64,000 nt of DNA from Holosporaceae bacterium (GTDB lineage Bacteria > Pseudomonadota > Alphaproteobacteria > UBA7879 > UBA5542), in assembly GCA_022646525.1 (NCBI GenBank), contig CP060261.1:372001-436000 (forward strand), read 5' to 3'. The number at the start of each line of letters is the position of its first letter. The stretch's first letter is position 1. Positions 10,566 to 22,103 of the stretch are shown here, piece by piece. A program made the translations under genes and the position numbers. Under the pieces are notes generated by a model. It was not told the DNA's origin. It searched no databases and saw only the letters and a list, made by a program, of their open reading frames with translations.

Positions 10566-11027
10566 ATGTCAGAAACATATAAAACACATTTTCTTCCAGA
10601 CGAACAACATACCAAAATATTGGCAGAATCCCTAGCTAAAAGCGCAAAAAAAGGCGATATCTTTTTTTTGAAGGGGGATTTGGGTGTGGGAAAAACAACG
10701 TTTGCCCGATACTTTATTCGATTTTTTTTGTGTGATAATGAAGTTGTTCCAAGCCCCACATTCACCCTGATACAATCTTATGATACAAAAGATTTTCCTC
10801 TGTGGCATATTGATTTGTATCGGTTGGAAAACCCTGAAGAAACAAGAGAGCTTGGCCTTGAGGAAATTTTTGAGAATGGGGTGTGTCTGATAGAATGGCC
10901 TGAGCGCATGATGTCTTATGCTCCCGAAAAACGCATTGATCTTTCTTTTTCTCAAGAAGATGAAGCGCGTCAAGTAATTGTGAAGTATTTAAATAAACAT
11001 GAAACACATGAACACACAAAAATTTGA
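10566..11027 (+). CDS. tsaE: tRNA threonylcarbamoyladenosine biosynthesis ATPase TsaE
   Basis: ATPase partner of TsaB-TsaD in making the t6A37 modification of ANN-decoding tRNAs. Intact, 153 residues. Visible motifs are the P-loop GDLGVGKTTFARYF, SPTFTLIQSY, WHIDLYRLENPEE and ENGVCLIEWPERM, in the order expected. Its 3' end overlaps the amgK start by 29 bases, so the two genes are co-translated, as in other alphaproteobacteria. Confidence 0.95.
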   Translation: MSETYKTHFLPDEQHTKILAESLAKSAKKGDIFFLKGDLGVGKTTFARYFIRFFLCDNEVVPSPTFTLIQSYDTKDFPLWHIDLYRLENPEETRELGLEEIFENGVCLIEWPERMMSYAPEKRIDLSFSQEDEARQVIVKYLNKHETHEHTKI

Positions 11028-11987
11028 ACAGTTTTTAGAAACACATGGATGGGGAGATGTGCCTATTTCTTTTTTGGCTGGCGACTGTTCAAACCGAAAG
11101 TATTATCGCTTAGGCACCAAGAATAAAGATTCTGTTTTATTGATGGATGCCCCCCCACCTGAAGAGCGTTTGGGCGATTTTATTGAGATGGCTTCTCTAT
11201 TGAAAGGCTTGGGTCTTTCTGTTCCAGAGATTTTAAATGCTGACCTTGAGAAAGGTTTTGCCTTAATCGAAGATTTTGGTGACCAAACCTATTCTCGTCT
11301 TCTGGCACAGGGGAATGATGAGAAGTACTATATGATTGCGACAGATACTCTGATTCATTTGCACAAAACATTTGATTTAAAAAAGCATCGTGCTTTAGCT
11401 TCTTTTTTCTTTTTGATATTTTTGCCCGGGAATTGGGCGTTATGATGGAATGGTATTACCCCAAAGCCTATGAGGCACCACTGGGTGCTGAAGAGAAAGA
11501 ATCTTTTTGGCCATTTGGAAGAAGCTTTTATCACCTCTTTTAACGCCTGAAACTTTGGTGCTTCGTGATTACATGATTGATAATTTGGTTTATTTAGAAG
11601 GTCGGCCCGGTGTTAAATCTTGTGGGCTTTTAGATTTTCAAGATGCGCTTTTAGGTCGGCGTGCTTACGACCTTGTTTCTCTTCTTGAAGATGCGCGCTA
11701 TGACGTGTCTCCTGAAATTCAGGCGCAGATGAAGGCACGTTATTTGGATGCTTTTCCACAGCTTGACCGCGCGTCTTTTTAGAGGAATATGCCATTTTAG
11801 GCGCCCAAAGAAGTATTAAGATTTTGGGTATTTTTATGCGTATGTATGTGCGACACAAACAAGAAAAATATTTGGCACATATCCCCGCGTGTGGCGCTGG
11901 ATCGAACAAGATCTAACACATCCATCGCTTTCTCAGTTGAAAGACTGGATGGCCCGTCATATGCCTGTTGTTGAAAGGAGGGACTAA
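10999..11987 (+). CDS. amgK: AmgK-type MurNAc/GlcNAc anomeric kinase, frameshifted
   Basis: Phosphorylates N-acetylmuramate at C1 in the cell-wall recycling route that bypasses de novo UDP-MurNAc synthesis. It belongs to the aminoglycoside phosphotransferase fold: FLAGDCSNRKYYRL, DSVLLMDAPPPEE, FALIEDFGDQTYSRLL, LRDYMIDNLVYLEGR (Brenner-like catalytic Asp and Asn) and GLLDFQDALLGRRAYDL (metal-binding Asp). Frame breaks fall near 11390-11410, 11500-11545 and 11780. The C-terminus runs RWIEQDLTHPSLSQLKDW to a stop at 11985-11987. The identity is supported by murU directly following, the known partner. Confidence 0.87.
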
Positions 11988-12702
11988 ATGCTTATTAAAA
12001 AGCGATGGTATTAGCCGCCGGTAAAGGAGAGCGCTTGCGCCCCCTCACAGATGCGTGCCCCAAACCCATGATTGTGGTGGCAGGGAAGCCGATGATGGAT
12101 TATGCCATTGATCAGTTAGAACGTGAAAAAGTGGAAGATGTGGTAGTTAATGTGTGTCACCACGGCGACATGATTGTTGAGCATTTGGAAAAACGCAAAA
12201 AGCCAAACATTATTTTCTCACGCGAGGAAGAAAGACTTGAAACCGGTGGTGGCGTGTTAAAAGCATTGCCACATCTTGGAGAAAAGCCTTTTATGTGATT
12301 AATGGTGACATTTTATGGTCAAATAAAAACGGCGATACTTTAAAAATGTTGCGTGAGTTTTGGCGCGACGAAATGGATGTTTTGCTTTTTAGTAGTGCCC
12401 CTTAAATCAACACGTGGGTATGACGGTGTGGGTGACTACACCCTTTCTGCAAATCACAAATTAAAGCGCCGAACTGGAGACCATGCCAAGTATGTTTATG
12501 GGGTGTTCAAATTATGCACCCACGCATTTTTGAAGGAGAGGATCTACATCCTTTCTCGTTAAATAAAATTTATGACAAAGCAGAGAAAAAGGGTACCTTG
12601 TACGGCATGGAGCATAAAAGCTATTGGTTCCATGTGGGTACACCTGAAGCATTGATGGAAACGCGTGCTTGGTTTGAAGAGCATACGCTTGTTGAAGCTT
12701 AG
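11988..12702 (+). CDS. murU: MurU-type MurNAc-1-phosphate uridylyltransferase, frameshifted
   Basis: Makes UDP-MurNAc from the AmgK product. The nucleotidyltransferase signature MVLAAGKGERLRPLTD is followed by CPKPMIVVAGKPMMDYAID, EERLETGGGVLKALP and YWFHVGTPEALMETRAW, as in the MurU/RfbA-like fold. The ATG at 11988 gives MLIK, then one base is missing in the A run near 11998 before AMVLAAG. Further breaks lie near 12295, 12390 and 12510. It starts one base after the amgK stop codon. Span equals about 238 residues, normal for MurU. Confidence 0.87.
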
Positions 12703-12711
12703 TGTTTTCTG

Positions 12712-15513
12712 ATGTCACATGTGCCGAGATACCCTATTTTTACCGTATCATCAGCACAACCTTTTATTGACACTGTTGTTGAATTTTTGTTGGCAGAAAC
12801 AACCTTTCCTTTTGAAGATTGGACAGTTTATCTGCCGACACGCTTTGCCTGTATATCTTTAGAGCAAAGCCTTAAAAACAAAGTGCAGAAAGAAGCTTTA
12901 CTGCTTCCTAAGATTATTCCCTTAGGTGATGTGGACACGGCCGAGCTCGTCTTAAAAGGTGGGGGAGAAAAGGCGTTGTCTGTACCGTCACCGCTTCGGT
13001 ATCCACGACGCCTTGTTCTATTGGCCGAACTTCTTTCAAAGTTTCGGTATCAGTCTGTTTCTCTTTCTTTTTATCAGCGTTTAAGCCTTGCTGAAAATGT
13101 TATGAAGATCATTGATGCGCTGCGGCGAGAGGGCGTGCCTTTATCAACATTAAAAAATTTTTCTGTTGAAAATAATAGAAGTGCAGAGCATTGGGCACAT
13201 ATTCATCTTTTTCTGTCGGTGATTGCAGATTATTGGGATGCCATATTGCAAGAAGAAGATGCGCTTGACCCTGCCCAGTGGCATCGTCATATGATGGATA
13301 TTCACCAAGAGTCTTTAAAAAATGCCACCACCCCCGTGATGGTGGCAGGGTCGCTTGGCACCGTTTCTTCAACCGTTGATTTAATCAAAAGAGTAGCGCA
13401 CTTAGATCACGGGGTTGTGGTGTTGCCAGGCCTTTTAAAGGGGTTGGATGATCAAACACTTTCTCCGAAACATCCCCAGTATTTTCTTTATCGCCTTCTA
13501 TCTACGCTGGAGATTTCTTCTGGAGAAGTTCAAACACTTTCTCCACGAAAAGCTGTAACAGCACAAAATTTTTCAACTTTGTTTGAGAGAAGTGACATAA
13601 AAAATGGTGACAGTGGGGTGTGTCATATTGATTATTTAGCCGCCCCTGATCAGCGTGCAGAAGGGGAAATGATCGCTCTTGCCATACGTGAAGCGTTAGC
13701 ACGAGGAAAAAAAAAGTGGCCTGTTTATCCCCGATCTGAAGCTGCTTTCTTATGTAAGTGCTGCTTTAAAGGTGTGGGATATTGAGGTGCCGTCTCCGAA
13801 CAGCATGTGTCTCATCCATACAGATATGGGGCGTTTTTGCATGCGCTGAGTAGCTTGTTTTTGGAAGATGTCACCCTTGATCATCTGCGGCTGATTTTCC
13901 ATCATCCTTTGCATCAGCGCGCAGAGATGTGGCAAACGCTTGAGAAAAATATTTTTAGACGTGTGACAGGTGTGTTTTCGATTAAACATCTTGAACATGT
14001 TTTCGCCTCACAAAAAGATAAGTTTTCGAATAAAGAAGACTTAGAACTCTTTTTTTCAGAGCTTAAAACGCTTTTATCTTTTTCATCGCGCAAGTTAACA
14101 TTTTCACATGTTTTGCAGTATTTAGAAAAATGGGCCCAGTGGGTGACAGGTCAAGACATGTCCATGGACGCCCTGTTTAGTTTTTATGGGGCTGAAAACT
14201 TTATCCCTTTGTGGGCAGACTTAAAAAAAACGCAGGCAACACTGACTGTGGAAGAAGGTGATGTTGGCGCTATTTTGATGGCCCTGTTTCAAGAAAAACA
14301 GCAAGCTTCATATGCATTTAAAAATGGTATTCATTTATGTACGCCGATTGAAGGGCGGTTTATTCACGCAGATATGATCATTCTGAGCGGACTTAACGAA
14401 GGAGTATGGCCCGAAGAAGTGGGCGTTGATCCCTTTCTCACGCGGTCTATGCAAAAAGAATTGAATCTTTTGCCAATAGAACACACATATGGGCAAAGTG
14501 CGCATGACTTTATTTCCCATTTATCTGCAAAAGAAGTGTTGCTAACGTATGCGACGAACGTAAAAGGAGCGCCCGCCCTTCCTTCCGAGTTTTTATCTTA
14601 TCTACGCTCTTTCATGTTGCGGCACGACCTGCCCTTAACTGAGCGAAAAGATATTTTGGCTTATTGGGAGAAAATGCGGGCATGCCCCAAAAAATCTTCT
14701 ATAAAGGCACCAGCAGTTCAGGCATCTTCTCAACAATTGCCCAAGCGGTTTTCAGTCAGCGATGTTATGGCTCTTCAGAAAGACCCTTACCGATTTTATG
14801 CAAAGCATGTATTAAAACTTCAAAAGATTAAAGGGTATGTTGCACAAGATACGCATCGGCATTTTGGTATTTTTGTGCATGCACTTTTAGAGAGAGCGGT
14901 GTTGGCAGAAGAAACAAAAAAAACATTTCTGAAAGATTTATTCGAGCGCTATTTTGGGTGCCCAGAAAAAAACTTATTCTTATGGCATAAAAGCCAGTTT
15001 ATCTTAGAGTGGTTTGAAAAACAGCCACGTCCTTCTCAGGTTGCTGTTGAAAAATGGGGGCAGTATACATTTCCCCTACAGGGAAAAAATGTAACCTTGT
15101 TTGCCAAAGCTGATCGTATTGATGTGACAGGAATCGAGGCCACAATCATTGACTATAAAACGGGGCAGGTGCCTTCTCAGTCAGCGATCAAACGAGGAGA
15201 GGCGCCCCAACTTTCTTTAGAAGGATTAATTTTAACAAAAGGAGAGTTTGAAGGCGTTTCCAAAGATGTTTCTTTAAGCGCACTTGCCCACTGGAAGGTG
15301 CCTATGGGTGACGAAAACGGAGAGCTCAGTTTTGTGCGACATTCCCTAGAAACTTTACTTGTTGAAACAGAGGAGGGGTTGAGAAACCTGCTTTCTTATT
15401 TTCAAAAATCGACAGCGCTTTATTTATCATACCCCCATGGGTGGACAGGGCAGAGTGACTATGACCATCTTGCCCGTGTTGCAGAATGGTATACAGAAAG
15501 CGAGCGTACTTGA
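12712..15513 (+). CDS. addB: Double-strand break repair nuclease subunit AddB, frameshifted
   Basis: Works with AddA as a helicase-nuclease processing DNA ends for RecA, the alphaproteobacterial counterpart of RecBCD. The N-terminal helicase-like region starts VPRYPIFTVSSAQPFIDT; the middle holds MIILSGLNEGVWPEE typical of AddB; the C-terminus is a PD-(D/E)xK nuclease with FAKADRIDV and TIIDYKTGQVPSQ. Two nearby breaks (13710 in an A run and about 13800) interrupt it; the frame is otherwise open for 357 and 568 residues. The stop overlaps the addA start (TGATG). Confidence 0.92.
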
Positions 15514-18500
15514 TGACGCTTTCTCTGAATCAGAAACAAGCCATTCACCCACATTATTCGTGCTGGGTTGAAGCGTCTGCAGGTACAGGCAAAACCAAAG
15601 TGCTTACAGATCGTGTGATCAGCTTGTTATTGTCTGGCGTAAAAATAGAAGAAATTTTGTGCCTCACCTTTACAAAAGCGGCTGGGGCAGAAATGAGTGC
15701 CCGTATTCGCAGTCGGCTTTTAGAGTGGACAACTTTATCCGATGAAAAATTAACCGCATCTCTCACACCGTTCCTTGGATCAAAAATTACACCTGAAAAA
15801 AAACAGCAGGCTCAGCGTCTTTTTTTTCAAGTCTTAAAAAGTGCTTCTGGTATACGCATTCAAACCATTCATGGGTTTTGTCAGTTTTTATTACGGTCGT
15901 TTCCGCTTGAGGCGGGCCTTCTGCCCCATTTTCAAATTATGGATGATGCCCAGCAGAAACCTTTGATTGACAAAGCGCTTCAAAAACTTTGGGAAACACT
16001 TCCCAAAGAAACAACAAACTTTATGGTACGTCACATGTCGCAAAGTCAGTTGGATGGGTTTATTAGCTTTGTTTTATCGCACCGCCATATTTTGGCAGAC
16101 AGCAACACAACACAAAATAACCTTAAAGCGTTTTTAAACGTAGACACAGAAGAAGATCCGCTTGATGTATTCTTTCAAGGTCTGCCCCCACTTTCTGATG
16201 TGTTTGTTGAATTGTTTAAGAAAGCAACACAACAAGATCAGCGCTTGTGCGATGTGGTGGCTGCTTTGAAAAAAGACTCACTCAATGAAAAGAAATCTTT
16301 GTATCCACTTTATAAAGATGTGTTCTTAACCAAAACGGGGTCCCCCAGAAAAAAAATATGCAGTGTTGAGTTTGAGAAAAGAAACCCACACTTGATGACT
16401 ATGTTGAAAAACGAGCCAAGTCGTATTTTTGCGTGTCGAAGCACAGCGTGCAGATCAAAAGTGTTGGCAACATTCGAGCCTTTTTCTGAACGTGGCAGGC
16501 GTCTTTTTAAAAATTTATGCACATATCAAAAAAGAGCATAGTGTGATTGATTATGACGACCTCATTTTTTATGGCGCTAAGCTTTTAAGTCAAAGCCACA
16601 TCAAGCCCTGGGTTTTGAGAAATTGGATTATGATTTTCAGCATGTTCTTGTTGATGAAGCCCAAGACACCAGCCAAGGTCAGTGGGAGCTTTTGTTCCAT
16701 TTGATTGAAGAATTTTTTGGAGAAAGAGAAAAAGCAAACCGTACCCTTTTTGTGGTGGGTGACCCTAAGCAATCTATCTACAGTTTCCAAGGGCAAGCCC
16801 AAGGGGTTTCAGAAAGCAGAAACGCTGTTTAAGCAGTTGGGAAATGCACGTCATGTGGTGTTGTCTGAATCTTATCGATCAGCTCCCCATGTACTAGACG
16901 TGGTGAACCATGTTTTTCAAAAACCAGAACAAATGGGGGTGCGTTCTGAAATACATCAGGCGTTTCGTAAAGAGGTTAAAGGTTCTGTGACACTGTGGCC
17001 TTTAATCGAGAAAGAAGACGGGCCTTCAAAAGCGTCATGGGTTTTACCAACAACGCAAACAAAGCAGTTCTTACCCAGGCGTGCTTTGGCCCAGCAGATC
17101 GCAAATCAAATTTCATCTTGGCTTTTAAATAAAACACGTCTTGAAAGTCGCGGGCGTTCGATTGAACCACGAGATATCATGATTCTTGTGCGCCGTCGCG
17201 ATGCTTTTATGGATGAAATTGTAAGGACACTGAAGGCAAAATCTGTTCCGGTATCGGGCCTTGATCGACTTTCTCTTAACGATCACATTGCTGTCCAAGA
17301 TGTTTTGTGCTTGGTTGATGTACTGCTTTTGCCAGATGATGATTTGCGTCTGGCCACACTTCTTAAATCGCCTTTTTTTGGTGTATCGGATGCACATCTT
17401 GCCACACTTTGTGCTCGCCCAGAAGACGTATCTCTTTGGACAACACTTTCTAAGCATCCTGACTATAAAGAAATTTATGAACAATTGATGGCGTGGGATC
17501 ATCTTCTGCAGCAAGCTTCGTCTCTTGAAGATTTCTTCTATGATATTTTGTATAGGCAAGATTATCGTAAAAAATTTGTAGCGCGTTTAGGCCCTGATGT
17601 AGACGATGTTTTTTCAGCGCTTTTAGAATCGGCTTCTTCATTTGAAGAACAGCACGGCCCCCATGCAGCACTATTTATTTCTTGGGTGCGCCAACAAAAC
17701 ATTCAAGTTAAACGAAATTTAGAAGGACAAAGTGAAAACCAGGTGCGCTTGATGACAGTCCACGCCGCAAAGGGGTTGCAAGCACCAATCGTTTTTTTGC
17801 CTGACATGACACAAGTGCCTACAGCAAAATCTTCTTTTTATTGGAAGCCTGGCCATGATTTTTTTATTTGGGCCGATCTTAGTGTGCGTCAATTCTCAAA
17901 TAAAATTCAGGATTTTTGTGCAAATGATCAAGAAATGGAAGAATATTATCGTCTTTTATATGTGGCTCTGACACGGGCAGAAGATCATTTGTATCTATGT
18001 GGATGGGGCACAAAAAAAGAGCTATCTTCCACATGTTGGTATGAAGCTTTAAGGCCTGTCATAGAAAAACTGGGTCACCAAGAAAAAGATGGTTTTGTAT
18101 ATGGTCACCCGCCGTCACACCCCGATACAGCAAAGCGGACTACTGCATCGAAGCAGTTAACCGATTTGCCACTTTGGGTACATCAGCCTGTTCATGTTGA
18201 AGCCATGAAGACCATACGTGCCTCTTCAGAGCACACACATGAAAAAGAAGTAAGTATGCCATATGCACCAGAAGCCCAGGTGCGCGGGGTGTTGATTCAT
18301 AAAATACTGCAGCATGTTGTGGGTTCTAAAACATCTGAAAGTGTTATTAAAGACTATGTTGCAAAACAAACCATTTCCCCAAGTGACAAAGAAAAAGTTC
18401 TAAAAGCTGTTTTTTCTGTGCTGGCTCATCCCTTGTTTTCAAACAAACAAAGGTTCACCCTAAAAACAGAAATCAATGTGCAAGGCACATTAAATGGGCT

Positions 18501-18729
18501 TGCTACAAAAGGGGTTGTGGATCTTCTATTACAAAATGATCAAGATAAAGTGATTTGGGCTCTTGATTATAAAACGGGGCATTTTGATGCAAGTTTTAAA
18601 ACGAAGCCTCCTGAAGCATACGTAAGGCAGATGGGGATATATAAAATGCTTTTATCAAAAATATACAAAACGCATACAATAAAAACAGGGTTAATATGGA
18701 CAGACATTGGCTGGTTGCAGGAATTATAG
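15513..18729 (+). CDS. addA: Double-strand break repair helicase-nuclease AddA, frameshifted
   Basis: UvrD-like 3'-5' helicase with a C-terminal nuclease. Motifs: Walker A EASAGTGKTKVLTDR, LCLTFTKAAGAEMSARI, VIDYDDLIFYGAKLL, Walker B HVLVDEAQDTSQGQW, FVVGDPKQSIYSFQGQ, LMTVHAAKGLQAPIVFLPD and RLLYVALTRAEDHLYLCG. The nuclease shows VDLLLQ and WALDYKTGHFD near the end. Breaks fall near 16420-16540, 16615-16625 and 16790; the long 3' part is intact. The open frame begins at 15486, but the ATG at 15513 overlapping the addB stop gives the family-like MTLSLNQKQAI. The usual thioredoxin gene after addA is missing. Confidence 0.92.
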
Positions 18730-18764
18730 GGGTCCTCATTTGGGCGTTTGATCTCAGGGCCACA

Positions 18765-19613
18765 ATGACGGACCCTGCTTTGCAGTCATTTTTTTCTGCC
18801 CATCAAATTACTGCCTATAAGAAAATTTCCGTGGGCGACAGCTGTGACTTTGTTTACAAGCTTGTGGGGAAAAAAAATTTATTTATTTTAAAAATATTGA
18901 ATTTACGCCGCCCGCTTCAAAAAAGAAAAGCTGTTGTTCATATGACAGCATGGGCAGGTCGTGAAGGGCTTGGCCCTGAACTCGTCTGGCATGATAAAAC
19001 TTATCATTACATGGTGATGGCTTTTTCTAAGGGGCGCTGCCTAAGGGCAGATGACTTAAAAAATCCTCTTCTTTTTGAAAAAGTTGTTGCAAGTATGCGG
19101 AAAGCCCATACAGCTTCTCTATCCCACTTAGAAGGTGTGTTTCCCTATCCATTAAAGGTGCGTGCGTTACGACGGGGAAAAGAAGTTATGTCTTATGCAC
19201 TTCAAAACTTTAGACAAATTTTCAGAAGACTAAAATCCCGTTTTTTTAAAGACAGTGGAGATGTGAACTACAACACCGTTTCTCATGCAGATATTAAAGT
19301 AGGGAATATTCTTTTAGAAGAAGCTGCCCGCCCAATATTCATCGACTGGGGCGAGGTGACAGTGTCGTCGCCTTATGATGATTTGGGGAGTTTTGCCCAC
19401 CATTTTGAATTAGACACATATCAAGAAAAACGTCTTTTAAACCTTTACTTTGGCCGTGGGCCCTGTGCTGAAGAAATAAATCATCTTCGCGCACATCGTC
19501 GGTTTGCTGCCTTGAATGAAGTATTTTGGAAAATACGTGTTTTTTGTGAAAAATCAAATCAGAATATTATTGAGATGAATAAGAGTATGGACTTTTTACA
19601 AGGCTTTTTGTAG
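18765..19613 (+). CDS. Choline/aminoglycoside kinase-like phosphotransferase
   Basis: A protein-kinase-fold small-molecule kinase. SHADIKVGNILLEE is the catalytic loop (HxDxxxxN) and PIFIDWGEV supplies the metal-binding Asp; YKLVGKKNLFILKIL carries the likely ATP-binding Lys. Substrate unknown; choline, ethanolamine or a sugar are all possible. It is intact. The frame opens at 18696 inside addA, but the ATG at 18765 (MTDPALQSFFSAHQI, after TCAGGG) gives a start that clears addA; 282 residues. It sits between addA and the OPT transporter in the same direction. Confidence 0.7.
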   Translation: MTDPALQSFFSAHQITAYKKISVGDSCDFVYKLVGKKNLFILKILNLRRPLQKRKAVVHMTAWAGREGLGPELVWHDKTYHYMVMAFSKGRCLRADDLKNPLLFEKVVASMRKAHTASLSHLEGVFPYPLKVRALRRGKEVMSYALQNFRQIFRRLKSRFFKDSGDVNYNTVSHADIKVGNILLEEAARPIFIDWGEVTVSSPYDDLGSFAHHFELDTYQEKRLLNLYFGRGPCAEEINHLRAHRRFAALNEVFWKIRVFCEKSNQNIIEMNKSMDFLQGFL

Positions 19614-19656
19614 GATTCCTCTTTAATTTTAATAAAAAATCAGCGTGGTTCATACG

Positions 19657-21705
19657 ATGAAAGTTCAGAAACAAACAAGTACAGAGAAAATTACTCCCTA
19701 TATTTCTCCTTCAAAGAGTTTGCCAGAAATTACGGTTAAGTCTTTTATATTAAGTGTTTTGTTGACACTTGTTATGTCGGCAGCAAACGCCTATCTAGGC
19801 CTTAAAGTCGGTATTACAGTGGCTGCAACAATTCCGGCTGCGGTGATGTCAATGGCGATTCTGAAACTGTTTCGTCATTCAAATATTCTGGAAAACAACA
19901 TTGTGCAGACAACTGTTTCTGCGGGTGAAGGGCTTGCGGCAGCAGCTGTATTCACGTTGCCCGCATTGATTATGATGGGGTTTTGGCAGTCTTTCCCTTT
20001 TTTTTTTTTTATGGGCCTTCTTGTCTTGGGTGGTCTTTTAGGTGTTGTGTTTTCAATTCCTCTTCGACGTGTGTTTTTGGTTGAAGGGGGTCTTAAATTT
20101 CCTGAAGGTATCGCAGCAGCTGAAGTATTGAAAGCGGGAGATGGTGCGTCCCAGGCGGGGTTGAAAGATCTTCTTATGGGGAGTTTTTTATCGGCTGCTT
20201 TGAAATTTGGACAGTCTGGTTTGGGCATTTTTGGCGAAAGTATTAACTATTGGCGCCGTGTTGGTGATGCTGTGTTTGGTTTTGGTTCTGGCATTGCCGG
20301 TATTCTTGTTGGGGCAGGATACATTGTTGGTATACAAGTCGCTGTCAGTATTATTTTAGGATCTCTGGTTGCCTGGGGTATTTGCGCGCCTATCTATGCG
20401 TCTATGGGCGGATATTCTGCAGAGCTTGAGCCGTTTGCACTTGCCATGCAGGTTTGGAAAGATAAGCTGCGCATCATTGGTGTGGGCTGTATGGTAACAG
20501 GGGGTGTTTGGACAACCCTTACTTTAATCGGCTCTATGAAAGAGGCAATCGTTTCTTCGTATGCTGTTTTGAAAAAAACAAAGCTGGATAAAAAACTTGG
20601 TATTTTGGCTTTGCGTACTGAACAAGATATTCCTATGAATTATGTTGGGATTGGTATTATTTTAGTCGCGGTGGCTTTAGGGTTCTTCTTACACCATCTT
20701 TTTGGTCAAACAGGCCTGATGCAGTACCCAGCACTTTACTGGACGACAATCGCTGTAATGTTGGTAGTGTGTTTGATTTTAGGGTTTTTAGCAGCGGTTA
20801 TTAGTGCCTACATTGCTGGCTTGATTGGCTCTTCCAACTCGCCTTTGTCGGGCATTGCGATTATGGTCATTCTTTCAATTTCTCTTGTACTTTCTGCCAT
20901 GGTGTCATCAGTGCTTGGTTCAGGTGTCGCTATGTTGGCAATGGCTGCAATCACAGTATTGCTGGGTGCGCTTATTTCAGGAACGGCCACTATCAGTTTG
21001 GACAACCTTCAAGATTTGAAAGCTGGCCAAATTGTGGGTGCAACACCTTGGAAGCAGCAGATTATGTTGATTGTGGGCTTAATTGTATCAGGCTTTTGTA
21101 TGGGGCCCATTTTGAATGTCCTTTTTGAAGCATACGGCATTGGCGATGTGTTCCCACGTGGGGGCATGGACCCATCTCAAGCTTTGGCCGCACCAAAAGC
21201 AGCCCTTATGGCAGGGTTGGCACGCAGTGTTTTTGACTTGTCTCTTGACTGGACATTGATGTCAGTTGGGGCCGGTATCGCCATCGTGTTTATTGCGATT
21301 GATGTTGTGCTTAAAAAGACAACCACTTGGTCGATTCCCATTTTGGCTGTTGCTGTTGGTATTTATATGCCGCTTGAAATTACGGTTCCAATTTTGATTG
21401 GTGGTTTGATTGCACACCTATCTGGCCGACAAATTAAAAAGCAAAAGAAAGCTTTGGGTGCGCGGTATGAAGCTGTAGAACAAAAAGCCTCTCAGCGCGG
21501 CCTTCTAACAGCATCGGGTATCGTTGCAGGTGAAGCCTTAATTGGTATTTTGATTGCAGTGCTGATCGTGTTCTTCCCTTCTGTGCGTGATACGATTTCG
21601 TCAATCTCGATTGATCCAACCATAAAGACGATTCTTGGGTTAGGGCTGTTTTTGTTCTTGTGTCACTACCTTCTTCGTGTGGCCAGTTCAACAAAAGAGA
21701 AGTAG
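19657..21705 (+). CDS. OPT-family oligopeptide transporter
   Basis: A proton-coupled inner-membrane importer of peptides or metal-peptide complexes. Intact, about 682 residues, with some fourteen or more hydrophobic helices spread over the whole length. Family features include the N-terminal SAANAYLGLKVGITVAATIP, FPEGIAAAEVLKAGD, GLIGSSNSPLSG and DNLQDLKAGQIVGATPWKQQ. A GTG at 19645 is possible, but the ATG at 19657 (MKVQKQTSTEK) is preferred. It sits where infB usually stands upstream of rbfA. Peptide import fits an amino-acid-scavenging lifestyle; the true substrate is not visible in the sequence. Confidence 0.92.
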   Translation: MKVQKQTSTEKITPYISPSKSLPEITVKSFILSVLLTLVMSAANAYLGLKVGITVAATIPAAVMSMAILKLFRHSNILENNIVQTTVSAGEGLAAAAVFTLPALIMMGFWQSFPFFFFMGLLVLGGLLGVVFSIPLRRVFLVEGGLKFPEGIAAAEVLKAGDGASQAGLKDLLMGSFLSAALKFGQSGLGIFGESINYWRRVGDAVFGFGSGIAGILVGAGYIVGIQVAVSIILGSLVAWGICAPIYASMGGYSAELEPFALAMQVWKDKLRIIGVGCMVTGGVWTTLTLIGSMKEAIVSSYAVLKKTKLDKKLGILALRTEQDIPMNYVGIGIILVAVALGFFLHHLFGQTGLMQYPALYWTTIAVMLVVCLILGFLAAVISAYIAGLIGSSNSPLSGIAIMVILSISLVLSAMVSSVLGSGVAMLAMAAITVLLGALISGTATISLDNLQDLKAGQIVGATPWKQQIMLIVGLIVSGFCMGPILNVLFEAYGIGDVFPRGGMDPSQALAAPKAALMAGLARSVFDLSLDWTLMSVGAGIAIVFIAIDVVLKKTTTWSIPILAVAVGIYMPLEITVPILIGGLIAHLSGRQIKKQKKALGARYEAVEQKASQRGLLTASGIVAGEALIGILIAVLIVFFPSVRDTISSISIDPTIKTILGLGLFLFLCHYLLRVASSTKEK

Positions 21706-21711
21706 CGTCTA

Positions 21712-22098
21712 ATGCATAAAGAGCCTACACAAAGAGGCCTTAAGGTTGCAGAAGAAGTACGACGGATGTTGGTGGACATTTTCCGTGAGTCACCCTTGTG
21801 GGAGCAGGGGCTTGCTGAGGTTTCCCTTACATTAACGGAAGTGCGCATCAGTGCAGATTTACGGAATGCTCATGTTTTTGTGTTGCCTTTGGAAAGCACG
21901 CTTTCAGGCGATCTTCTTCTTAAAAAATTAGAGAAGGCTGTGCCGCGCTTACGGAAAGAGCTTGCAAAAAAATCTCATCTGCGTGTGGTGCCGGCACTTA
22001 CTTTTCATCTGGACAATGCCTTTGATAATTTTAATCAAATTGATTCTTTGTTGAATGATCCTAAAATAAAGCGGGATATTAAGAAAAGTGACACATAA
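21712..22098 (+). CDS. rbfA: 30S ribosome-binding factor RbfA
   Basis: Cold-shock ribosome maturation factor binding the 5' helix of 16S rRNA in pre-30S particles. Intact, 128 residues. Features: RGLKVAEEVRRMLVDIF, VSLTLTEVRISADLRNAHVFVLPL and the C-terminal VPALTFHLDNAFDNFNQID, the conserved KH-like fold. It begins six bases after the OPT stop and is followed within six bases by truB, so rbfA-truB-rpsO-pnp is a likely operon. Confidence 0.95.
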   Translation: MHKEPTQRGLKVAEEVRRMLVDIFRESPLWEQGLAEVSLTLTEVRISADLRNAHVFVLPLESTLSGDLLLKKLEKAVPRLRKELAKKSHLRVVPALTFHLDNAFDNFNQIDSLLNDPKIKRDIKKSDT

Positions 22099-22103
22099 CA
22101 TTC

